DNA of 64,000 bases from positions 301,501 through 365,500 of the forward strand of contig NW_025963548.1 in assembly GCF_910591885.1 (NCBI RefSeq). Direction: 5' to 3'. The notes beneath the pieces are model-generated. The model did not search any database and was not told the origin of the DNA. It worked only from the letters and a program-made list of their open reading frames with translations. Position 1 is the stretch's first letter. Each line of letters opens with the position of its first letter. Position numbers and translations under genes: made by a program. Source of the stretch: Bombus terrestris (Eukaryota > Arthropoda > Insecta > Hymenoptera > Apidae). Below, one piece after another: positions 25,421 to 33,471 of the stretch.

Positions 25421-25577
25421 ATGAATGCAAAACGATTAGCGATACTAATAGCCTGCATTATTTGGATGCTGGCGATTGTTCTGTCGATGCCTGCTGCTGT
25501 TTTCTCTCACGTGATGAACGTAGATATAAAAATTAACTTCAGCATCCACATCTGTAACCCTTTCCCCGTGGATTTGG
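25421..25577 (+). pseudogene. GPCR exon 3, 3' part: TM4 and second extracellular loop
   Basis: Continues the receptor after the insertion, starting M-N-A-K-R-L. It encodes TM4 (ACIIWMLAIVLSMPA) and the second extracellular loop with the cysteine (IHICNPFPVD) that pairs with TM3. The donor GTGAGT starts at 25578, phase 1. With the left part the exon is 200 nt, which keeps phase with its neighbours once the insert and one target copy are disregarded. Confidence 0.8.
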
Positions 25578-25798
25578 GTGAGTATCTTACACGCTGAAAT
25601 ATTTCTATCCGGATTAAAAAACTATTCTACTCAATCCGGGAACGAATTATAAGAACGAATTATAAGTATTCTTCTCCTAAACTGAACATACAGAAAGCAA
25701 AATAGTTGCTCGTTTACGATCTCTGCTTGGACATTTCTCCGTGTTTTCATTTCACACCCACGAAGTCGTATTAATTTATTTCTTGTTCTGAAACGCAG

Positions 25799-25977
25799 GG
25801 GCAAGCTATAGGAGAGGGGTGGTGTTATTCAAGTTCCTGGCCTACTACGCGATACCGTTACTCATTATAGCAGGATACTATTTACAAATTGCACGACACC
25901 TTGAACTGTCCACCAGGAACATGCCATGCGAATTATCTGCAATTCAGCGGCTGGAGCAAATTCGATTACGCAGAAAG
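25799..25977 (+). CDS. GPCR exon 4: TM5 and third intracellular loop
   Basis: The acceptor ACGCAG ends at 25798 and the donor GTAGAG starts at 25978, phase 0. It encodes TM5 (KFLAYYAIPLLIIAGYYLQ, with the conserved proline) and a basic third intracellular loop ending RLRRK. The frame is intact. Its downstream intron (25978-31759) is 5.8 kb and holds a Gypsy derivative and a solo LTR. Confidence 0.85.
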
Positions 25978-26408
25978 GTAGAGTGAATCGATATTATTAT
26001 GAAATTATACAATGTTCAAGTAAATCTAATTTTGACACAAAAGGTATACATACAGGTATACCAAGACATACAGGTATACCAGTGAAAAGGTGTAGAACAG
26101 AGAAATTGAAATTGCTACCTGTATGATATATTTATGAAATTACATTGCCTATATATAAGCAGTCAACTTGCAAATAAATTTAAATTGTAATAAATTGTTA
26201 CTTAGACTGTGATGTAAATAGAGTTATAGCTATAAATTATTTACTTTAACAAAATTTCACGCTCATCATGTACCCGAGTAACAAGGTGCAAGAAGAAGCG
26301 GAATTAATTTAGCGCAAATCTCGAGTCGATGGTGCAATTGTTATAAACTATACTTTACTTACGCAATCTTCGATACGATCAATAATAAGATTATGTAATA
26401 CAACCTTA

Positions 26409-26880
26409 AGCCAATCGGAAAAGGGATAGGATTAGGATAATTTAGATGTGTAAAATTCTCAAAACACTATTTATTAAGATAAATGAAAATAACAGAGATT
26501 AATTGGACAGAGAACGATAAATGTTCAACTTGAACTAAAACACAAAAGTCTTATTCCGCTCAAATAACTTTCGCAACTCTACAACTCTCGTCTTCGGCAT
26601 CTGCACTCGCACGCTCTCGCTTCTCAACTCATACTGCACGACTTTTGCATTCGCTCTCGCTGGCGTCTCAACTAACTCTACCCTTAGCGTCTCTTTGTCT
26701 TTTCTCGTCCCATCGAACACGTGTCCCGAAACCCCGTGGCCAGGGTCAAGCAGGCTCTTTCCACAAAACTGTCCACTCGAAAGGACCGACGACACATTGA
26801 TGTACTCAACGGCGCCACGGCTCTCGCCACTTTGTATACGGTTCTGCCGATATCTTGGGCCTTTTGCCCACGATACTACA
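26409..26880 (-). repeat. 3' LTR of the minus-strand Gypsy derivative (short subfamily)
   Basis: On the minus strand it starts TGTAGTATCG at 26880. It lacks the roughly 40-bp segment after GAGAGTTGTAGAG that the long LTRs have. It shares the variant GATATCGGCAGAACCG with the 3' LTR of the plus-strand copy. Its far end reads AATCGG in place of GTATCGG, so the terminal bases are damaged. Confidence 0.8.
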
Positions 26881-26911
26881 CCCGGCCATTCCTGACAAAT
26901 CACATCTGCCC

Positions 26912-29155
26912 TCAGATGTGCTCACCACCATTGTTCTCACTATCATTACTAACACCAACGTTCCACCACTTCATGTGGTCGGCTGCAATGGAAGTCGTGC
27001 GCGGTCCCTCGTGTTCGCCTGCTCGTTGCACTACGTAGCGGTCATTTCGCAGGACTTTCACCAAACAGTACGGGCCAAGGAACTTTGAATGCAGCTTTAA
27101 CCCAGGACCGCCTTGCGTCCTCTCGATCGCCACCAGATCTCCTGTTTTGTAGATTGTCGCCTTCTTGCGTCTCTTGTTGAACGCCCTTCGCCGATAAAAG
27201 GTCGCGCTGATAGCTCGTCTTCGCACTACCTCAAATTCTCTTGCAGCCGCCTCATTCTTGCTTTTGGTTCGCTTCGTAGAATTCGCGACAGAATTTGTTT
27301 GTACAACTCTACAATTCGCGCGATGCTCGGTGCGTCCTACAAAAACTTGATCGCAACCGTCCGTATCGTTTCCACCCGACGCTACTGCGGTTATGTTCGC
27401 CGCAACCGATTCATCTAACGAAATTTTGTTCATTACGACGGTATCCTTGAGACAAGCACTCCTGAGAACTGCAACTGACTGCTTATGTTGCACGTTCTCG
27501 ACACGAGATAGATCTACTTCACGCGTTCCTGTCTCTATGTCTACTTTAAGGACCTCTGGACACCCATAGGAATTCTCATCCTTTATTCTATGAATGGAGA
27601 TATCTCCCCTCTTCGTGTTTATCTCGGCGGTATCCAGGAAGTCTGTACCTATCAACAACGAGTGTTGCATCGCAATGTTCGGAACTACGTGTATCGTTAT
27701 ATGATACAATTCACCGTTTATAATAATATCTATCGGAAATTTGCCGAGCGTAAAATTTCTCTTAGACCCGATACTGTGAAATTCAATAATGTCTCGACTT
27801 AACTTAGGCGCTCCGATTTTTACATACTGATTATACCGCATCAAAGTTAACTCGCTACCAGTGTCTATCAGCGCGCTCAGTTCGAAATTTCCGATCTTCA
27901 CGTCTTTACCACGCTTCGTTGGTAACAATCGAAACACACTACCAACCTCTTTAATGGACTCGCTCAGATTGTCGCACTTCGATGCGATGTGTCCGTACTC
28001 TCTACACTTGAAGCACTTAGGACCTCTCGATCCGTTCGGGCAATCCGCGCTTACATGTGCTTTATCGCCGCAATTGTAGCAACGCGTCTTTCTCGCACTT
28101 TCACCTTGATTGGAACTGTTGTTTCTCTCAACTCTGGCCGACTTCGCAACCGACTTCGTCCTTCGGCTCTTCTGCTCCTCGTACGCGATTAGCCTCTTCC
28201 TTAGCTCCTTAATGGATGCAGCACCATACAGCATAGATTTATGGATTTCTTCGTCTATTATCCCGTCTATGACGTATTCTACTTTGGCTTCTTCCTCTAT
28301 ATCGGCATGACTGGCTATTTTCAGCATGCGATACATGTAGGCCAAGCACGCCTCGTCGCTTTTCTTTTTCGTCTCTCTAAGCTTTTGGTGTACTTGCCTA
28401 CTGATGGACTTTCTGGAGAACTCTCTGATTAGTCCCTTCTTCAGCTCATGCCAAGTCCTGGCATGGCACTCGAAGCTTGCGAATATTTTCGCCGATCCCC
28501 CCAACAGCTTCCTCGCGAAGACTGCCTTCTGACCGTCCGACCCCATACACGTGTCCGCGACTTCTTCGAATGATTCGACCCATCGCTCCACGTTTTCTCC
28601 TTCGTCGCCGCTAAACAATTCTAGTGCGTCTTCGACATCTTTAAAGCTTAATACCGAGACGGTACCTGCCTTTTGGCGATATTCATCACGGTCCGAGCAC
28701 ATCGCTCGCGTACCTCTCTTGTGTTTTATCACGTCTCTCTCATCTTCTTCATTGTCACTTTCGACGTCGCTTTCTTCTTCCGACGATACGTTGTCTCCTT
28801 CCAGGGCCGCCTGTAGCCGTGCGCGTAGTTCAGATTTTCTCCCTGTGACCTTTAACCCCAAGCTAGCGAGGCGCGCTCTCAACTCATTCGTCCTCAGCTT
28901 CTCGAGGTCTTCGTCTCCATCCTGATCGCGCTCAGCTCTCTGCCCACTCCTTAAGTCTCGCTGATTTACCGATTCTTCATCGCGCTTCGATTCCTTCGGA
29001 GTTGATTGACCAGCCTTATACGCTCGGTTCAGCCTGGCCATCAGCACTGACTTCGAACCAGATATCAGCAGATTCAGACGTGCGAGCTTATTTCTTAGCT
29101 CCTCCAGCGTCGAACCCTCTTCAGTCGAAAACTGTTCCTCTTCACAATTTGCCAT
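26912..29155 (-). CDS. Fused Gag-protease-integrase C-terminus polyprotein (747 aa)
   Basis: One open frame from the ATG at 29155 to a stop at 26912. Two SAP-like helix-loop motifs at about residues 15-48 and 83-118 are unusual for Gag. They are followed by an acidic linker, a capsid-like helical region at about 170-330, and two CCHC knuckles (C359-C372 and C381-C394). A retropepsin-like domain follows, with DTGS at 431-434 and LIGTDFL at 501-507. From about 605 the sequence resembles the end of a Gypsy integrase: a basic stretch, then TGDLVAIERT, KFLGPY (GPY/F module, 694-696) and AADHMKWW. Reverse transcriptase, RNase H and the integrase core are absent, yet the frame is kept. Expected role is particle formation with enzymes supplied in trans (inference). 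Confidence 0.85.
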   Translation of the reverse strand: MANCEEEQFSTEEGSTLEELRNKLARLNLLISGSKSVLMARLNRAYKAGQSTPKESKRDEESVNQRDLRSGQRAERDQDGDEDLEKLRTNELRARLASLGLKVTGRKSELRARLQAALEGDNVSSEEESDVESDNEEDERDVIKHKRGTRAMCSDRDEYRQKAGTVSVLSFKDVEDALELFSGDEGENVERWVESFEEVADTCMGSDGQKAVFARKLLGGSAKIFASFECHARTWHELKKGLIREFSRKSISRQVHQKLRETKKKSDEACLAYMYRMLKIASHADIEEEAKVEYVIDGIIDEEIHKSMLYGAASIKELRKRLIAYEEQKSRRTKSVAKSARVERNNSSNQGESARKTRCYNCGDKAHVSADCPNGSRGPKCFKCREYGHIASKCDNLSESIKEVGSVFRLLPTKRGKDVKIGNFELSALIDTGSELTLMRYNQYVKIGAPKLSRDIIEFHSIGSKRNFTLGKFPIDIIINGELYHITIHVVPNIAMQHSLLIGTDFLDTAEINTKRGDISIHRIKDENSYGCPEVLKVDIETGTREVDLSRVENVQHKQSVAVLRSACLKDTVVMNKISLDESVAANITAVASGGNDTDGCDQVFVGRTEHRANCRVVQTNSVANSTKRTKSKNEAAAREFEVVRRRAISATFYRRRAFNKRRKKATIYKTGDLVAIERTQGGPGLKLHSKFLGPYCLVKVLRNDRYVVQRAGEHEGPRTTSIAADHMKWWNVGVSNDSENNGGEHI

Positions 29156-29219
29156 TTTCAACTCTTTTTTTTCAGCACAATTAGTTCCGCTAAACGTGTC
29201 GTTCTCTGTCTGGTTTCAA

Positions 29220-29237
29220 TCCCGGCTCGAGTCCCCA
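29220..29237 (-). promoter_or_regulatory. Primer-binding site of the minus-strand Gypsy derivative
   Basis: Reads TGGGGACTCGAGCCGGGA on the minus strand, two bases inside the 5' LTR. Its complement fits a tRNA 3' end: CCA, one discriminator base C, a 7-base acceptor strand and a T-arm with a TTCAATC loop just beyond. I cannot name the tRNA. Confidence 0.6.
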
Positions 29238-29239
29238 AT

Positions 29240-29715
29240 TCTAGTATCGGAAAAAGGATAGGATTAGGATAATTTAGATTTGTAAAATTCTCCTAATACT
29301 ATTTATTAAGATAAATGGAAATAACAGAGATTAATTGGACAGAGAACGATAAATGTTCAACTTGAACTAAAACACAAAAGTCTTATTCCGCTCAAATCAC
29401 TCTCGCAAATCTATAACTCTCGTCTTCGGCATCTGCACTTGCACGCTTTCGCTTCTCAACTCATACTGTACGCCTTTTGCATTCGTTCTCTCCGGCGTCT
29501 AAACTAACACTCTCTTTAGCATCTCTTTTGTCTTTTCCCGCCCTATCGCGCACGTGTCCCGAAAACGCCCGTGGCCAGGGTCACGCAGGCCTTTTCCACG
29601 AAACTGTTCACTTGAAAGTACCGACAACACATTGATGTACCCGACGATGCCGCGGCTCTCGCTACATTGTTTACGATTCGGCCGATATCTTAGGCCTTTT
29701 GTCCACGATACTACT
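29240..29715 (-). repeat. 5' LTR of the minus-strand Gypsy derivative (diverged, short subfamily)
   Basis: The minus-strand LTR begins at 29715 (AGTAGTATCG; the family begins TGTAGTATCG) and ends at 29240 (CGATACTAGA). It is clearly older than the other LTR of the same element, with many substitutions and small indels over its U3-like part, although it also lacks the long-subfamily segment. Confidence 0.8.
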
Positions 29716-30955
29716 ATACGGTTAAGCATCGATGAAACAGGTCTAGTCCAACAACTAGAAGAAGGCGTTCCACAACTTCCGGGATAGAATGCTAATTATA
29801 AATCATTATAGATCGGGATATTCTCTGGCAACATCTTTAGCATGTAATCCAATTTCACTTTCCGTATTGTATTTGAATGAAAAGTGACGGTCGATCATCT
29901 TAAAGTACATCGACGTATCGACCAATGAAGTTTCTTCAACGAGCCAACTCTTCGTCTTCCTCGTTTCTGTTGTATATAAAACAATAATTTATTTGAAAAC
30001 TTCGTACACAATTTAAGATGAATATCGTTCGCATATTTGATCAAGTCTTTCGACCAATTATTATTTCAATAGAAATGTATTCCTTTTTATGCAACGTGAG
30101 TACAATGGCTTGATCTAATACACCAAGTCAGTGTATTAAAATACTCGATAACAGAAAGTCTTTGTTGTCTGATTTAAAAATCACTTCACAGGCGGCTCGA
30201 TATTCTGATTCACTTCGACTAATTCAATAGAAGGTGGCATCGAAGCGTGTCTAGCGAAGATACAACAGAACCTTCAATAACCACGGTTCTTACTTCTACT
30301 TTTCCAATGTTTTCATCCGTCAAATGCATTCAACCGTTCTCTAATCCATTTTGATAACAAAGAGCCATTTCGTAGTAGTAATAACGGTAGCTATGTTTCG
30401 TGAAAATAGAGTTTCGAGATTAATACAATTTCATGGAACAATTCGGACAAATAATATAATCGATTGGCCTATAAATACAGCGATGACAAATCACTTCTAG
30501 ATAACGGCTGAGAATTACGCCTGGACGAGAGGTTCGATTTAACTACTATCCTCTGGCAATCCATACCAAGACACGCTGCATGCGAATCAAAATGATCCAT
30601 TCGCTCGAACGACTACGAGTTATCGCCTCTTTATTTTTCGTAGATGCTAGAACGCCTGCACTCTTTCCAGATTTGTTCCTCGGCTGTGAAAAGACTATTT
30701 CTCTTGGCGACATTTTCTTCCAGTTAATCTCCATTTATCTTTCTGATAAAAAAGACTTCTGTGAAAGAAGTTAAATATCGAACTTGAGAATTTATTTAAC
30801 GTAATATTTCAAAAGTTGAGGCAAAGGCGTATTATCTAACGACATCGGTGTCGAGACGTTGAAAGCATATTTACAAGATCAATTGAACGATGACTAAACC
30901 TGCTAAGGTCGCGATCGATCTGAGGCAGATACCTGCGAAATCTTATTATAGATAT
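29716..30955. other. GPCR intron 4 sequence between TE insertions
   Basis: AT-rich intron DNA. Only short open frames without recognisable domains are seen, and no splice-bounded exon. Confidence 0.5.
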
Positions 30956-31452
30956 TGTAGTATCGGGAAAAAGGGATAGGATTAGGATAATTTAGATTTG
31001 TAAAATTCTCCTAATACTATTTATTTGTGATAAGTAAAAATAACAGAGATTAGTTGGACAGAGAACGATAAATGTTCAACTTGAACTAAAACACAAAAGT
31101 CTTATTCTACTCAAATCACTCTCGCAACTCTATAACGCAACAACTTAATCTCTCTACAACGCTGGCAATTCTACAACCCTACAACTATAGTCTTCGGCTT
31201 CTGCACTCGCACGCTCTCGCTTCTCAACTCATACTGCACTCCTTTTGCATTCGTTCTCGCTGGCGTCTCAACTAAGACAACCTTTAGCGTCTCTTTGTCT
31301 TTTCTCGTTCCATCGAACACGTGTCCCGAAGCCCCGTGGCCAGGGTCACGCAGGCTCTTTCCATAAAACTATCCACTTGAAAGGCGCCACGGCTCTCGCC
31401 ACTTTGTACACGGTTCAGCCGATATCTTAAGCCTTTTGCCCACGATATTACA
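30956..31452 (-). mobile_element. Solo Gypsy LTR, minus strand
   Basis: A 497-bp LTR with both termini readable: TGTAATATCG at its 31452 end and CGATACTACA at its 30956 end. It is flanked by the 4-bp repeat ATAT at 30952-30955 and 31453-31456. It has the long-subfamily segment but lacks a stretch in its first third relative to 8949-9465. It sits about 300 bp upstream of GPCR exon 5. Confidence 0.85.
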
Positions 31453-31759
31453 ATATTTTTAAACGGACATATCGTAAAACTTGCTGACAAGCGCTAGTTG
31501 TCATGTCAAATCTTTGTCTATTCATCGCATAAGATGATGGAAAAGAGAGAGGAAGAGAAAATCTTCTGTATATTCCAGAATTTAAAAAGTAATACTGTAA
31601 TGCCTAATCTACATTTAACTGTTTATCTCAGATTTTTTACTGTCTTACTAAAAAATATCCTAATCTAGGTTCCTAATAATTAAATTTTAACTAATTAGGC
31701 CAAGTACCGAGTTAGTTGTCCCAGTTTAATACGTATCTTTCGTTCTCTGTGATCAACAG

Positions 31760-31974
31760 GTTGGAAAAATGGTGATCTCCATTGTGCTTTTCTTCTTCAT
31801 CTGCTTCCTACCATATCACACATTTATGATTTGGTTCCACTTTTTTGCATCAACCATGGAGGACTACAATAAATATTGGCATATTTTCAGGATCATTGGT
31901 TTATGTATGAGCTTCATCAACAGCTGTATCAACCCCGTCGTTCTATATTTTGCGAGCACAACATTCCGCGAGAG
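31760..31974 (+). CDS. GPCR exon 5: TM6 and TM7
   Basis: The acceptor ATCAACAG ends at 31759 and the donor GTGAGT starts at 31975, leaving phase 2. It encodes KMVISIVLFFFICFLPYH (TM6 with CFLPYH), a third extracellular loop with DYNKYWHIFR, and TM7 with SFINSCINPVVLY, the family form of the NPxxY motif. The frame is intact. Confidence 0.9.
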
Positions 31975-32472
31975 GTGAGTATGACAAGATAAGCGACCTA
32001 TCAAATGTCAGCTATTAAACTTAAAACATTGTAAAACGAAATAACAAGTCGAAGCACACATTCTGCTTAAAATACTATATATAGAATGGAAATGTTTATG
32101 CAAATTTATGTTCTTACGAACACGATTAGAAAAATGGAACCTAAACAGAATTTTGTTTCACTCCCCTTCTATCTTTTTCCATGTTATTTAAATATTTTGA
32201 AATGCATAAATATCAGCATTCTAATTATTATATTACATTCTGTACTACATGTTGCATGAAATGATAACATATCCATACTCATTTCACTACCTCTACATCA
32301 CAACTGACTAAAGAAACAACAAAGCAGTATAAACGAGTATACGGCTGTAAACAAACAGGTTTGTAAACCGAAAACTCAAAAAAGCGGACAAACAATTGAA
32401 AAACAAACAGAAAGCTTTTCATATAAGAATATAAAGTTTCGTATTGACCAATGAACAAGGTTTTGCTTATAG

Positions 32473-32713
32473 ATTCAACAGATATCTTTGTTGTTCCCTG
32501 AAGAGGAGGAGATCAAGAGTCTGTCGAACAGAAACGAACACTTCGGTCAGGAATGGTAATCGAAGAATGAAATTTTCACGAAGGAAACGAATGGTTGGGC
32601 GAAAGAAATTCGACGAAACCAGCTTCAGCTCGACGTTCCGGAGAAACACACAGGAACTAAACGCGACCGCTCCTCGCGAGTTAAAAAGTACCGGAGACAC
32701 AAGACCGACCTAA
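32473..32713 (+). CDS. GPCR exon 6: helix 8 and cytoplasmic tail
   Basis: The acceptor TTTGCTTATAG ends at 32472. The first base completes an arginine codon, then FNRYLCC, a likely palmitoylated helix 8, and a basic tail rich in Arg, Ser and Thr to the TAA at 32711-32713. It lies only 142 bp before the LTR of the plus-strand Gypsy derivative, so the 3' UTR may end in or before that LTR. Confidence 0.8.
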
Positions 32714-32854
32714 CACTCTAGATCATAATTCATTTTTTAAAACAATCCCTAGATGTCAACACAGCGAATATTTTGTTAAAAATCACGAACCATTCCCAAG
32801 TAGAGTAGATCAATGTTGAATGTTTCAATTATGTTTAATGATCGATTATGATTA

Positions 32855-33387
32855 TGTAGTATCGTGGGCAAAAGGCCCAAGATATCGGCCGAACAGTATA
32901 CAAAGTGGCGAGAGCCGTGGCGCCGCCGAGTACATCAATGTGTCGTCGGTCCTTTCGAGTGGACAGTTATGTGGAAAGAGCCTGCGTGACCCTGGCCACG
33001 GGGTTTCGGGACACGTGTTCGATGGGACGAGAAAAGACAAAGAGACGCTAAGGATAGAATTAGTTGAGACGCCAACGAGAACGAATGCAAAAGGCGTGCA
33101 GTATGAGTTGAGAAGCGAGAGCGTGCGAGTGCAGATGCAGAAGGCGAGAGTTGTAGAGTTGCTAGCGTTGTAGAGAGATCGAGTTGTTAGAGTTATAGAG
33201 TTGCGAGAGTGATTTGAGCGGAATAAGACTTTTGTGTTTTAGTTCATTTATCGTTCATTTATCGTTCATAACATTTATCGTTCTCTGTCCAATTAATCTC
33301 TGTTATTTTCATTTATCTTAATAAATAGTATTAGGAGAATTTTACAAATCTGAATTATCCTAATCCTATCCTTTTTCCGATACTAGA
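32855..33387 (+). repeat. 5' LTR of the plus-strand Gypsy derivative
   Basis: Starts TGTAGTATCG and ends CGATACTAGA (G in place of C in the terminal CA). It contains a local triplication of TTTATCGTTCA at about 33244-33275 not seen in the other LTRs. It has the long-subfamily segment and an AATAAA signal near 33320. Confidence 0.9.
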
Positions 33388-33389
33388 AT

Positions 33390-33407
33390 TGGGGACTCGA
33401 GCCGGGA
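33390..33407 (+). promoter_or_regulatory. Primer-binding site of the plus-strand Gypsy derivative
   Basis: TGGGGACTCGAGCCGGGA, two bases after the LTR and identical to that of the minus-strand copy. Confidence 0.6.
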
Positions 33408-33471
33408 TTGAAACCAGACAGAGAACGACACGTTTAGCGGAACTAATTGTGCTGAAAAAAAAGAGTTGAAA

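Larger units (their letters stand above)
26409..29715 (-). mobile_element. Gypsy deletion derivative, minus-strand copy
   Basis: The order on the minus strand is LTR (29715-29240), primer-binding site, one long ORF, LTR (26880-about 26409). It lies in GPCR intron 4, opposite to the gene. The two LTRs differ at dozens of positions by eye, whereas the interior is almost identical to the plus-strand copy at 32855-36240. No clear target duplication: the outer end of the low-coordinate LTR is degenerate, so its border is approximate. Confidence 0.85.
18729..32713 (+). pseudogene. CCHamide-receptor-like GPCR, disrupted
   Basis: Class A (rhodopsin-like) neuropeptide receptor, a seven-helix plasma-membrane protein. 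Six coding exons (18729-18947, 20171-20319, 21102-21144 plus 25421-25577, 25799-25977, 31760-31974, 32473-32713) have matching GT-AG borders and phases. With the insert left out they sum to 1203 nt (400 codons plus stop). Landmarks in order: GVFGNG in TM1; SLALGDLL in TM2; TVCKLSECVKDISVGVS in TM3; an AER box in place of DRY; FLPYH in TM6; NSCINPVVLY in TM7; then FNRYLCC as helix 8. The CKLSECVKDISVGVS and FNRYLCC stretches suit the CCHamide/bombesin-receptor-like group of insects. Two lesions break it: a TAA in exon 3 and a 4.27-kb LINE in the same exon. The gene runs toward PFKFB, tail to tail. Subtype (CCHa1 or CCHa2) is not decided. Confidence 0.8.

Noticed and set aside
27113..28925. Plus-strand open frames of 60-124 codons opposite the minus-strand Gypsy ORF (and mirrored frames at 33702-35514)
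   Set aside because: They are shadows of the Gag-protease frame; the same shadows occur in both copies because the copies are near identical.
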